A stretch of DNA of 64,000 nucleotides from an uncultured Clostridia bacterium (GCA_934149005.1 CAKPDN010000001.1:62001-126000); one strand, 5' to 3'; counted from the first letter of the stretch, positions 50,744 to 61,068 are shown. The notes: generated from the letters alone by a model not told the origin. Numbers and translations are program-made.

Positions 50744-52039
50744 TTGGACAAGAACAAAACAAATTATTCAGTAGCTAGAGTAGAAACTTATACTAAAACA
50801 AGTATAACTAAAGCTGAAAGACATAACGAAAGAAAAAATAAATCATATTCTAATATGAATGTTGATTTAACTCAAACGTCAAATAATGTACATTACAAAA
50901 GATGTGAAACTACCTACAACGAAAAATTAAAAGAGTTGATTGATAGTAAACAAGTATCATTAAGAGGTTTAAGAGCCAATGCAAAACTATTTGATGAACT
51001 TATATTTGATATTAACTCTAATTATTTTGAAAAACATGGTGGTTATAAATTTGCAAAAGAATTTTACGAGAAAGCTTTTCATTTTGCTGAACAAGAAATG
51101 GGAACTGATAATATTATATCAGCAGTAATGCATGCAGATGAATTAAATACAGCTTTAACAGAAGAATATGGAAAACCTATATATCATTATCACTTGCATG
51201 TTGTAGCACTTCCTGTTGTAAGAAAAGAAGTGAAATGGACTAAAAAATGTAAAGACAAAGCACTAATTGGAACTACAAAGGAAATAATCAACCAAGTAAG
51301 TCATAGTAATAAGTGGAAGTCAGAGCAAGTACTAGATAATCAAGGAAAGCCTGTATATGATAAAAAAGGAAATGCAGTTTTAATAAAATCATATAGCTTA
51401 TTACAAGACAGATTTTTTAAATATATGTCTGATAGTGGTTATAAAGACTTTATTCGTGGTGTAAAAGGCAGTAATCAAGAGCATTTAGATGATTTGCAAT
51501 TTAAAATTAAGAAAGATACTGAAAGATTAGAAAAGATTACAAATAAAGTTGAAGAAAAAGAATCTTCTTATAATTCTTATATGAAATATGATAAGCAAAT
51601 TGAAGATATTTCAAATTTAGGAAAACAAAAGAGATTTTCTAAAAAGATTGAACTAGAGCAAGAAGACTATGAGAATTTAACTGAATATGCTAAAAAAGGA
51701 ATTGTCGCAGATAAAGAAATTTATGAGCTTAATAGTAGAATTGATAATTTAAGAAATGCAGTAGACAAATGGAAATCTCTATATGATGACATTGTAGAAA
51801 AAACGAAAGATTACTTCCATGCTATCAAACTTGCACCACAAAAAGTTACAGATTTCTTCAAAGGTCTATTTGATAAAGAAAAACAAGATGAATTAGAAAG
51901 ACAAAGACTAGAGCAAGAAAAAATACAAGCTGAAAGAAAAGCTCGTGAACAAGCCAAAGAGCAAGCAAAACTTGAAAAGCAAAAATTAAAGAACTCTCCT
52001 GAATACAAGAAAAGGAGGGCTGACAGAGATGCAAGATAA
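50744..52039 (+). CDS. MobV-family relaxase (Pre/Mob), intact
   Basis: A 431-residue protein with TTG start at 50744 behind AGAAAGGAAATATA. The relaxase fold spans residues 1-170, with KTSITKAERHNERKNKSY near the start and PIYHYHLHVVALPV holding the HxH metal site. A long helical C-terminal part (residues 240-430, very rich in Lys, Glu, Gln) follows. MobV proteins nick oriT and pilot single-stranded DNA using a host conjugation machine. Directly followed by the TnpW-like gene with an 11-base overlap. Confidence 0.88.
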   Translation: MDKNKTNYSVARVETYTKTSITKAERHNERKNKSYSNMNVDLTQTSNNVHYKRCETTYNEKLKELIDSKQVSLRGLRANAKLFDELIFDINSNYFEKHGGYKFAKEFYEKAFHFAEQEMGTDNIISAVMHADELNTALTEEYGKPIYHYHLHVVALPVVRKEVKWTKKCKDKALIGTTKEIINQVSHSNKWKSEQVLDNQGKPVYDKKGNAVLIKSYSLLQDRFFKYMSDSGYKDFIRGVKGSNQEHLDDLQFKIKKDTERLEKITNKVEEKESSYNSYMKYDKQIEDISNLGKQKRFSKKIELEQEDYENLTEYAKKGIVADKEIYELNSRIDNLRNAVDKWKSLYDDIVEKTKDYFHAIKLAPQKVTDFFKGLFDKEKQDELERQRLEQEKIQAERKAREQAKEQAKLEKQKLKNSPEYKKRRADRDAR

Positions 52040-52292
52040 TGAAAAAATATATAGAATTGAACTAACTAATGAAGAATATGAGTTTTTAGAGAACTTAAAG
52101 ACAGAATTTTGTAATAAGCTTTCTAAAATGAACGATGAAGAACGTGCAGAATATTTAAAAAGTTTTTATCCAGAACAAAATTTGAACTTTGAAAAAGAAA
52201 TAAAAGGTACTGTTTATAAGGTCAATACCTATTTTAATAAAAATTCGGAACACACTATACTAACTAGATTTTTTGAAATCTTCCAAAAGTAA
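52029..52292 (+). CDS. TnpW-like transposon protein
   Basis: An 87-residue protein overlapping the end of the relaxase, ATG at 52029 (GGAGGGCTGACAG in front). The C-terminal part, EIKGTVYKVNTYFNKNSEHT followed by ILTRFFEIF, resembles the TnpW family of Tn4451-type elements (TYxVxxxFxxxxxET...kixrLI). The N-terminal half is helical (LTNEEYEFLENLKTEF). Role unknown; position between mob and tnpX is as in those elements. Confidence 0.6.
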   Translation: MQDNEKIYRIELTNEEYEFLENLKTEFCNKLSKMNDEERAEYLKSFYPEQNLNFEKEIKGTVYKVNTYFNKNSEHTILTRFFEIFQK

Positions 52293-52406
52293 TAATTTTT
52301 ATATTGAATTTTTAGTTTGAAATATGGTATATTATAAACACTACTTGAAATGTAATAACTATAATTTTATATCGTATTTCAAGCTGTCAAAAGAAAGGAG
52401 TAAATA

Positions 52407-54065
52407 ATGAAACAGCTAGAAAGCGATAAAATAACTGCTTTATACTGTCGTTTATCAAGAGATGATGAACTATCAGGAGAAAGCAATAGTATAAAAAATC
52501 AAAAATCAATTTTAAGTAAATATGCACAAGATAACAATTTTCAAAATATTAAGTTCTTTGTAGATGATGGATATTCTGGAATAACTTTTACAAGACCTGC
52601 TTTTATGGAAATAATGGAACTTGCTGAACAAGGCAAAATCGGAACTATTATTGTAAAAGACCATTCAAGACTTGGTAGAAATAGACTTGTTGTAGGACAA
52701 CTTCTTGAAGAAGATTTTGTAAGATTAAACATTAGATATATTGCTATAATGGACAACATTGATAGTAGCAAAGGTTTAAATGACTTCTTACCTATTCAAG
52801 ACTGGTTTAATGAAATGCATGCTAAAAATACAAGTCAAAAAGTTAGAGCAGTTCTTAAAAGTAAAGGCGAATCTGGAATTTCACTTGCTAACAATGTACC
52901 CTATGGCTATAAAAAAGATGAGAACGATAAAACAAAATGGATAGTAGATGAAACATCTTCTGAAATTGTAAAAGAAATATTTAATCTATTTATTCAAGGA
53001 CATGGAACTTGTGAGATTGCCAGAATTTTAAGAGAAAGAAAAATATTAACTCCATCAGAATATAATGCAAGTATTAGTACAAACTCAAATACTAAATATC
53101 AATATAAATGGTGTGGAACTACTGTGGCTGGTATTTTGGATAGACAAGAATATATTGGAGATACAATAAATTTTAAATCTACTACTCGTTCTTATAAAGA
53201 TAAAACAAAAGTAAGACTTCCAAAGGAAGATAGAAAAATATTTAAAAATACCCACGAGCCAATTATTGATGAATATACTTGGAATATTGCAAAGCAATTA
53301 AGAAATAATAGAAAAAAGCCTACTAGGTCAGGTAAGAAAAGTATTTTTTCAGGACTACTATTTTGCAATGATTGTGGTAAAAAAATGTACTTTCAATCAC
53401 CTGTAACAGATTTAAAAGCTAAAGACCATTACAGATGTTCAAGTTATAAGCATGATACTTCTCTATGCTCATCTCACTATATTTCAGATGAAGTATTACA
53501 AGTTATTGTTTTAGAGAATATTCAAAGAGTAATTTCATATGTAAAAAGCTATGAAGATTTATTTATTCAAGAACAACTTGCAAAATCTACACAAGATGAG
53601 TTAAAGCATATTTCTAAAAACAAGAAAGAACTTGAACAAGCAAAGAAAAGAATAATTGAAATTGATAACTTATTTATGCACATTTACGAGGATAATATAT
53701 CTGGAAAGCTAACAGATGAAAGATTTAGAAATTTATCTTTTAATTATGATAAAGAACAAAAAGAATTAAAAACAAAAATTGAACAATTATCAAAGGAAAT
53801 AAACAATACTGAAAAGAAAACAACTGACTTAACACAGTTTATATCTAATGTTAAGAAATATACTGAAATAACTGAACTAACACCAGAGATACTAAATGAG
53901 TTAATAGAAAAGATACTAATTCATCAAGCAGAAAAAGTTGATGGTAAAAAAGTTCAAGAAATAGATATATATTACAGAGGTGTTGGCATAATTTCTTTTC
54001 CAGTTAGTTTAGAAGATATGACAATGGTAATTGAAAAAATGATAAATAAAAGAATATCAGCTTAA
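52407..54065 (+). CDS. Large serine recombinase (TnpX-type)
   Basis: A 552-residue protein, ATG at 52407 behind AAAGGAGTAAATA. The catalytic domain has ALYCRLSRDDE (nucleophile Ser17), VDDGYSGITFTRPAFMEIM and VKDHSRLGRNRL. The recombinase domain follows (VPYGYKKDENDK, IARILRERKILTPSEY), then a zinc ribbon (GLLFCNDCGKKM and RCSSYKHDTSLC), a coiled coil and a DUF4368-type end. It inserts and excises Tn4451-like elements. It appears intact. An inverted repeat CTTGAAAT/ATTTCAAG lies in its leader (52,345-52,383). Confidence 0.93.
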   Translation: MKQLESDKITALYCRLSRDDELSGESNSIKNQKSILSKYAQDNNFQNIKFFVDDGYSGITFTRPAFMEIMELAEQGKIGTIIVKDHSRLGRNRLVVGQLLEEDFVRLNIRYIAIMDNIDSSKGLNDFLPIQDWFNEMHAKNTSQKVRAVLKSKGESGISLANNVPYGYKKDENDKTKWIVDETSSEIVKEIFNLFIQGHGTCEIARILRERKILTPSEYNASISTNSNTKYQYKWCGTTVAGILDRQEYIGDTINFKSTTRSYKDKTKVRLPKEDRKIFKNTHEPIIDEYTWNIAKQLRNNRKKPTRSGKKSIFSGLLFCNDCGKKMYFQSPVTDLKAKDHYRCSSYKHDTSLCSSHYISDEVLQVIVLENIQRVISYVKSYEDLFIQEQLAKSTQDELKHISKNKKELEQAKKRIIEIDNLFMHIYEDNISGKLTDERFRNLSFNYDKEQKELKTKIEQLSKEINNTEKKTTDLTQFISNVKKYTEITELTPEILNELIEKILIHQAEKVDGKKVQEIDIYYRGVGIISFPVSLEDMTMVIEKMINKRISA

Positions 54066-54078
54066 ACAAGCTATTTTA

Positions 54079-54197
54079 TGGGAGAATATTTTAGTGTACT
54101 TAACTAAAGCGTTCTCCCCTATGAGTTATGACATACTATCATAACTCGGTGGCTCTGCGAGGCTAATTCAATTTACCTTAATTGGTAAATTGAATGC
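54079..54197. other. Hairpin cluster at the right end of the transposon
   Basis: GGGAGAA/TTCTCCC enclosing TTAGT/ACTAA and AGTGTACTTAA; GAGTTATGA/TCATAACTC; ATTCAATTTACC/GGTAAATTGAAT. They follow tnpX and lie before the direct repeat at 54253. They may be end-binding or transfer structures. Confidence 0.5.
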
Positions 54198-54252
54198 ACA
54201 AACATCTGATTAAATTTATTTTTACAAAATAAATCTATCATCTATTTTTGAA

Positions 54253-54459
54253 GTAGTTCTTGTTTAATTATCTTCATTTTTAGCACCATCCTTTCATTAG
54301 GATGATTTTAATATTGTTTTTAAGCAACAAAAAAATCAACCAGATTTTATTTACTGATTGATTTTCATATCGATCTGTTCTATTAGTTCGAACAGAAACG
54401 TCATTGGTGCGGATGAAGGGACTCGAACCCCCACGCCGTTGGCACTGGTTCCTAAGACC
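54253..54459. repeat. Direct repeat bounding the island, right copy
   Basis: Matches 39965-40172. Here the small-gene start behind the tRNA reads MKIIKQELLQK and then stops, so this copy holds only the gene's first codons. Confidence 0.85.
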
Positions 54460-54489
54460 AGCGCGTCTACCAGTTCCGCCACATCCGCA
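54405..54489 (-). tRNA. tRNA-Leu (anticodon UAG)
   Basis: An 85-base cloverleaf with CCA encoded. Acceptor TGCGGAT pairs with ATCCGCA; the anticodon arm CTGGT-CTTAGGA-ACCAG gives anticodon UAG; a long variable arm (TGCCAACGGCG) and the T arm GGGGGTTCGAGTCCC are present. It is the insertion site of the island. Confidence 0.96.
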
Positions 54490-54585
54490 TTTCCTATTGA
54501 CAATAATTATAATAGCACAAACTAAGTTTTATTGTCAATAGAAATTGATAATTTTTTAAAATTTACAAACTAATTTTAATTAGTA

Positions 54586-56256
54586 TTATATTCTTTTAAA
54601 TTTAATATATGTAACAATACATGATATAAACATCATTAATATTGCAAAATGAATAAATACATTACTTGTTTTACCAGCATATGGTAATTTTGTATTCTTA
54701 GTTTCTGTACCAACCTTATTAACAGAAGAATTACCATTATCTTTGTTTACAGAATCTTCATTTTTCTTATCAGATGCTGTTGTTTTATCTGTTTCATCTT
54801 TTTTGTCTTCTTTGTCTGATGTTGATGGCTTATCTGTCTCATCTTTTTTATCTTCTTTGTCTGATGTTGATGGCTTATCTGTCTCATCTTTTTTGTCTTC
54901 TTTGTCTGATGTTGATGGTTTTTCTGTTTCATCCTTTTTATCTTCTTTGTCTGATGTTGATGGTTTTTCTGTTTCATCCTTTTTGTCTTCTTTGTCTGAT
55001 GTTGATGGCTTATCTGTCTCTTCTTTTTTATCTTCTTTGTCTGATGTTGATGGCTTATCTGTCTCATCTTTTTTATCTTCTTTGTCTGATGTTGATGGCT
55101 TATCTGTCTCATCTTTTTTATCTTCTTTTCCCGGTGTTGTTTCTTGTTTTGTTCCTGTTAACTCGTAAATATCTCCATCATATACTGTTCTATTTCCACT
55201 AACTACTTTTATCCATATTACAACATCTTTTGTTCCTGTAAAGCTTGATAAATTAGCATTAATTTGGTTATTCATTGTTAATGTCCAATTATCTGTATAT
55301 TTAGGTAACAATCCTTTGGTTTTTGCATCTAATTCATCAATATGTGCATCTGAAAAATTTGTTAGGTTTTCTCCATATTTATTTAAATAGTATTGTCTTG
55401 CTGATTGATAATTATCATAATTTTGTTCTGTTTTGTTTTCATCATATATTCTATAATATTTCGCTACAATTAGTTCATCTTTTAATTTCCTTATTTCATT
55501 ATATTTAGTAGTTTCTATTTCGTTTATTTGATAATACATTTGATAATTTGTTATACTATTTTCTATTTCTACTTTACCAATTCCATCTGTTAAGAATGTA
55601 GGCATTTTAATTTCATCTCCAGCATCTATTACTCCTACATTTGAATTTGTATTATTTCCAGTATCTTCTTTATTTGAATCAGATTTTGTTCCTATTTCCT
55701 CATATATTTGTGCATCATATACTGTTCTAATGCCATTTTGTACTTTTACCCATGCTGTAAAATATTTAGTCCCAGAAAAGCTTGATAAGTCAAGACTTAT
55801 GATGTTATTACTGGTTAAAATCCAATTATTTGTATAATCAGGTAAGTTCCCAATTATCTTAGCATCTAATTCATCAATACGTGCATCTGAAAAATTTGTT
55901 AGGTTTTCTCCATATTTATTTAAATAGTATTGTCTTGCTGATTGATAATTATTATAATTTTGTTCTGTTTTGTTTTCATCATATGTTATATAATATCTTG
56001 CTACATTTAGTTCATCTTTTAATTTTCTTATTTTAGCATATTGATTACTGTCCATTTCTACAAATTGATAATATATGCTTGAGTTTGCTAAACTTGTTGC
56101 TGTGTTAACTGTAACATTACCATTATTTAGGATAGATGGAATTTCAATTTCATCTCCTGCATCTACTACTCCACCTGTATATGCGTTGGCATTTGTAATT
56201 ACGAAAACTATTATTAAAATTATAATAGAAATTAGTACTTTTTTTATTATTTTCAT
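54586..56256 (-). CDS. Sortase-anchored surface protein with duplicated domain and 15-residue repeats
   Basis: About 556 residues, ATG at 56256 (MKIIKKVLISII) with AAAGGAATGATTATAAAA in front. Signal peptide (residues 5-25), then two related domains of about 190 residues (GVVDAGDEIEIPSILNNGNV and GVIDAGDEIKMPTFLTDGIG), each containing an identical SARQYYLNKYGENLTNFSDA stretch. A spacer of seven clean and one degenerate 15-residue repeats follows (DETDKPSTSDKEDKK type), then LPYAG, a hydrophobic helix and KFKRI, a sortase signal. So it is covalently attached to the wall, with the repeats as a stalk. Confidence 0.85.
   Translation of the reverse strand: MKIIKKVLISIIILIIVFVITNANAYTGGVVDAGDEIEIPSILNNGNVTVNTATSLANSSIYYQFVEMDSNQYAKIRKLKDELNVARYYITYDENKTEQNYNNYQSARQYYLNKYGENLTNFSDARIDELDAKIIGNLPDYTNNWILTSNNIISLDLSSFSGTKYFTAWVKVQNGIRTVYDAQIYEEIGTKSDSNKEDTGNNTNSNVGVIDAGDEIKMPTFLTDGIGKVEIENSITNYQMYYQINEIETTKYNEIRKLKDELIVAKYYRIYDENKTEQNYDNYQSARQYYLNKYGENLTNFSDAHIDELDAKTKGLLPKYTDNWTLTMNNQINANLSSFTGTKDVVIWIKVVSGNRTVYDGDIYELTGTKQETTPGKEDKKDETDKPSTSDKEDKKDETDKPSTSDKEDKKEETDKPSTSDKEDKKDETEKPSTSDKEDKKDETEKPSTSDKEDKKDETDKPSTSDKEDKKDETDKPSTSDKEDKKDETDKTTASDKKNEDSVNKDNGNSSVNKVGTETKNTKLPYAGKTSNVFIHFAILMMFISCIVTYIKFKRI
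54790..55130 (-). repeat. 45-bp tandem coding repeat
   Basis: About 7.5 units of 45 bases encoding PSTSDKEDKKDETDK, with small differences (DETEK, EETDK). The copies are highly similar at the DNA level, so unit number is likely to vary between strains. Confidence 0.9.
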
Positions 56257-56405
56257 TTTTATAATCATTCCTTTCATAGAAAAGTAATTTTAAATAAATC
56301 CAATATTTAGGATATTATCTATAATTTTCCTTTCAAAATAAACTCTTTTATTATTTTACCACACTTTATGTTAATTGTAAATATTTTCTCAACATTTTAT
56401 ACATA

Positions 56406-56480
56406 TAATCATTGCAGTTCAGTAAAAAATATATGAATATATTTTAAATGTTAGTATATTAATATTTTGCAGCAAAAGAC
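56406..56480. repeat. Inverted-repeat element, copy 2 (one end lost)
   Basis: CAGTTCAGTAAAAAATATAT, then TTTTAAATGTT and TATATTAATATTTT match the reverse complement of 29262-29341. The second terminal arm is replaced by GCAGCAAAAGACTC, so this copy is incomplete. Confidence 0.65.
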
Positions 56481-56495
56481 TCATAGGTAGACTAG

Positions 56496-56532
56496 AAAAC
56501 AAAATAGGGAGATAAACTCCCTATTTTGTTTT
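56496..56532. terminator. Strong terminator after 56544-58208
   Basis: AAAACAAAATAGGGAG pairs with CTCCCTATTTTGTTTT around five bases. Confidence 0.9.
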
Positions 56533-56543
56533 TAGTGAACAAT

Positions 56544-58208
56544 CTAATATTTCTTTAAGCTTATTTTTGTGTTGTCTGCTGTAACTGCTGTTACTGCATG
56601 TCCTACTCCATCATAATTATATTTTTTAACCTTTCCATAGTCCACATAACTGTAAATCATTTTCATTTCTTCTGTCTTATAATTTACAATGTAGACATTA
56701 CCCTTTTTACTGGTTAATGCTAAGTTATTCTTTTTAGTTACTCCAACTTTTGCAACATTTTTGTATTTTTTTCCATTGAATGAAAGTATACCTTTTTTGA
56801 ATGTGTATTTGTACAGTTTTTTATTATCTGAGTTATATACTACATTTGTATAAGTACCTACCGGAACTACTCGAGATTTATCTACTTGGGTAGTAGTATT
56901 ATTATCTACTTGGGTAATTCCTAATGCTTTCTTCTGTTCATCTAAGGTTAATACATTAACGATGGAATAATTGGATAACCTTATAGCAGTAACATAATTA
57001 TTAGTGCTGTCTTTTAAATAACTATCTACATTAGTTACAAGTTGATTTAATTTTACTTCTTTTTGCAAATTGGGATTATACCATTTTGCTGTCTTTACTC
57101 CATTGTTGATAGAAGTAATATAAATCGTTTCGTTGTTATCAATTCCAACTGCACATACATTTTCTTCTGTGAAATTAATAACTTTTTGGTCAACCAGTAC
57201 CTGAACCTTGCCATCAATTACAACAAAAGTATACTTCTTATTGCCAACATTTATACTTTCTACTAAATTAAGTTTTCCTGTGGTGTTGTTAGCATTTCCT
57301 AAGTATCTCTTTTGCTCATCTAAGGTTAATACATTAACTATAGAGTTATTAGATAACCTTATAGCGACAATATGATAGGTACTGTCTTTTACATAGCTGT
57401 CTACATTAGTTACGAATTGATTTAATTTTACTTCATTCTGCAAATTTGGATTATACCATTTTGCAGTCTTTATTCCATTATTGATAGAAGTAATATAAAT
57501 CGTTTCATTGTTATCAATTCCAACTGCACATACATTTTCTTCTGTGAAATTAATAACCTTTTGATCAACTATTACCTGAGCTTTACCATCAGTTACAACA
57601 AAAGTATATGTCTTACTACCAACATTTATGTTCTCTACTAAATTAAGTTTTCCTGTGGTATTTGATGAATTATTACCAGTTGAAGTATTTCCTCCTGTTG
57701 TGTTACCATTTGTTGTAATGCCAGCTAATTTTTTGAATTCTTCTAATGTAGGTACACTTACTAAACCGGTCGTTGTCTGTATTCCAACTAATTGCTCACC
57801 CGAAAATGCAAAGCCTTCTGCATTATTTAAATACTTGTGTAAATTAACACTCGGCTCATCTTTCTGGAGCATATAGTTGTATCCTGCACAAATACCTCTG
57901 TAGTTTATGGTCCATACGGTGCCATTGCTATCAAGGTATGCAGCTGCCATAACGTTCTCATCTGAGAGCCATTTGACTTTGTCTCCAGCTATTAGCTGAA
58001 CTTGACCATTTTTAGTTAAAGTGTTGTACGTTACTCCATTAATTGTAACCTTAGATGTACTCGGCACATCTGCTGCTAATACAATTTTGTCTTCTGCCCA
58101 GACCATTGTAGTAACTGATGCAACCTGTGTTACAACTAACAGTGCTACTAAAAGTAACCGTGCAAATGTTTTCAAGGAACTGTTGTTTTTAGTGATTTTT
58201 TTCTTCAT
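56544..58208 (-). CDS. Secreted protein with near-identical internal repeat domain, unknown
   Basis: A 554-residue protein, ATG at 58208 behind AAAGGAGGACAAACTAT. Signal peptide (residues 12-38, cleaved near VWA-ED). After an N-terminal domain (VTINGVTYNTLTKNGQVQLI) and a Thr/Gly/Asn linker come two copies of a domain of about 115 residues, TGKLNLVENINVGSKTYTFV and TGKLNLVESINVGNKKYTFV, both with CAVGIDNNETIYITSINNG. A Lys-rich beta domain ends the protein. No cell-wall anchor is seen, so it is released or bound by its basic tail. The leader carries hairpins AGGC/GCCT and GTGCATT/AATGCAC. Confidence 0.75.
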   Translation of the reverse strand: MKKKITKNNSSLKTFARLLLVALLVVTQVASVTTMVWAEDKIVLAADVPSTSKVTINGVTYNTLTKNGQVQLIAGDKVKWLSDENVMAAAYLDSNGTVWTINYRGICAGYNYMLQKDEPSVNLHKYLNNAEGFAFSGEQLVGIQTTTGLVSVPTLEEFKKLAGITTNGNTTGGNTSTGNNSSNTTGKLNLVENINVGSKTYTFVVTDGKAQVIVDQKVINFTEENVCAVGIDNNETIYITSINNGIKTAKWYNPNLQNEVKLNQFVTNVDSYVKDSTYHIVAIRLSNNSIVNVLTLDEQKRYLGNANNTTGKLNLVESINVGNKKYTFVVIDGKVQVLVDQKVINFTEENVCAVGIDNNETIYITSINNGVKTAKWYNPNLQKEVKLNQLVTNVDSYLKDSTNNYVTAIRLSNYSIVNVLTLDEQKKALGITQVDNNTTTQVDKSRVVPVGTYTNVVYNSDNKKLYKYTFKKGILSFNGKKYKNVAKVGVTKKNNLALTSKKGNVYIVNYKTEEMKMIYSYVDYGKVKKYNYDGVGHAVTAVTADNTKISLKKY

Positions 58209-58350
58209 ATAGTTTGTCCTCCTTTAATTTGTTCACTAAATACATTTTGTGCATTTATCAATGCACTTGTTATTAGGCTTTTATATGCCTATTTAGCACC
58301 ATTTGGTACCTCATTTATATTATATCACATTTTTATAAATCAAGCAAATT

Positions 58351-58533
58351 TTACATAAAACAGAGTAGAATTCCTCCTGTTATAGCTAAAATAAAGCCTA
58401 AAATTTTTAATCCGGCTGAGCCTTCATTTTGGTCTCCAAATCCAAAAAACTTTTTTGTTAAAATTCTAGCATCATAAATAAGTATTACTCCAAATAAAAT
58501 TAATAATAACATTAAAATTTTTACTATAATCAT
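58351..58533 (-). CDS. Small two-helix membrane protein
   Basis: A 60-residue protein, ATG at 58533 behind AAAGGATGTAGATATT. Two membrane helices (residues 3-22 and 42-59) are joined by a loop (DARILTKKFFGFGDQNEGSA). Such Imm17-like or toxin-immunity-like proteins exist but nothing else supports that. Its neighbours are 56544-58208 and 58630-58971, same strand, different base composition. Function unknown. Confidence 0.6.
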   Translation of the reverse strand: MIIVKILMLLLILFGVILIYDARILTKKFFGFGDQNEGSAGLKILGFILAITGGILLCFM

Positions 58534-58592
58534 AATATCTACATCCTTTTTATTTTTGTAGCTTTATATTAATATTTTTTTATATAAAAGTC

Positions 58593-58619
58593 AAGAGGGA
58601 ATGCATTGCATTCCCTCTT
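58593..58619. terminator. Terminator after 58630-58971
   Basis: Perfect dyad AAGAGGGAATGCA/TGCATTCCCTCTT with almost no loop. Confidence 0.7.
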
Positions 58620-58629
58620 ATAACTTCTG

Positions 58630-58971
58630 CTATTCAGTAGCTACTTGATCAAAAACAATTTGAGCTAACTTTTTAACTACGTGACTAACAGTTTGACCTA
58701 CAAGCCATTCTGTGGGTACTGCATCGGAGTCGTTAAGTGCAACTTCGAGCTGGTCTAAGCATTTAGATGCACTGACCTCTACAAGGTCCTTTTTAGGATA
58801 GTTTTTCTTCATCTCCTTCATAACTTTAGATGCAATTTTATCCATCTTCTCTTCCGGATGCCGAAGCTTACGAACTACCATTTCAGCTAAGAAACACGTA
58901 TGGTACTTATCTAACTTCAATTTTTCTGCCTCACTTAATGCTACATTGTAGATCAGTTTTTTGTTCTTCAT
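58630..58971 (-). CDS. Small helical protein of the orphan class
   Basis: A 113-residue protein, ATG at 58971 behind TAAGGAGACAAAGAA. It is mostly helical with conserved-looking KYHTCFLAEMVVRKLRHPEE and TEWLVGQTVSHVVKKLAQIV segments and three Cys/His positions. It uses CGG for Arg (KLRHP) and has visibly higher GC than neighbours, like the other orphan-class genes. Its promoter is of the same strong type. No family is recognised. Confidence 0.65.
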   Translation of the reverse strand: MKNKKLIYNVALSEAEKLKLDKYHTCFLAEMVVRKLRHPEEKMDKIASKVMKEMKKNYPKKDLVEVSASKCLDQLEVALNDSDAVPTEWLVGQTVSHVVKKLAQIVFDQVATE

Positions 58972-59061
58972 TTCTTTGTCTCCTTATTAATTAAATATGT
59001 GCCTCTACTTAGAGGACTTATTATAATAATAGCTACATGTCCTATTTTAGGAACTATATAT

Positions 59062-59090
59062 ATTATACATCAATTTACATAATAAGTCAA
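59062..59090 (-). promoter_or_regulatory. Promoter of the 58630-58971 gene
   Basis: Minus strand TTGACT, 17-base spacer, TATAAT. The leader behind it carries GTTCCTAAAATAGGAC and GTCCTCTAAGTAGAGG; AGGAC of the first can also pair with GTCCT of the second. Confidence 0.75.
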
Positions 59091-59153
59091 TTTTGTTTTA
59101 CAAAACTACTCTTTTATTTTACGAAACTTAATTCTAAAAATATATAATAAACA

Positions 59154-60778
<1,625 letters not shown>

Positions 60779-60828
60779 TTTTTATCTCCTTTTATCTACT
60801 TTTTTATGTTTTTATATTATCATATTTT

Positions 60829-61002
60829 TTATTTATTGTCTATATTTTCATTAATATTTGGTTCATCTGTTTCTTCTATCTTTTCCAAAATATCATTATT
60901 ATCTACTGCTTCTTTTTCTCCATTTAAATAATCATTGTACAATTTTTTATTTTTTCTTGTGTTGATATAATACAGGTCTAAAAACTGCTCTTTAACATAT
61001 AT
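60829..61002 (-). pseudogene. C-terminal gene remnant upstream of the prepilin gene
   Basis: A frame without start reads IYVKEQFLDLYYINTRKNKK, LYNDYLNGEKEAVDNNDILE then KIEETDEPNINENIDNK and stop. It looks like the tail of a larger protein whose head was lost. Parent family unknown. Confidence 0.35.
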
Positions 61003-61068
61003 TTATACAAAACACTTATAATTTCATATGAATAGTAAAATATTTTATGTGAAAAATTGGAGGTAATA

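Noticed and set aside
54790..55130. Regular 45-bp repeats as a CRISPR array
   Set aside because: The repeats are contiguous without unique spacers and encode an in-frame 15-residue stalk.
54743..55202. Plus-strand frames rich in Ser/Leu opposite the stalk repeats
   Set aside because: They are mirror frames produced by the tandem repeat of the real minus-strand gene.
58351..58533. Assigning the two-helix protein as an immunity protein
   Set aside because: Only general size and topology agree; no toxin gene is adjacent.
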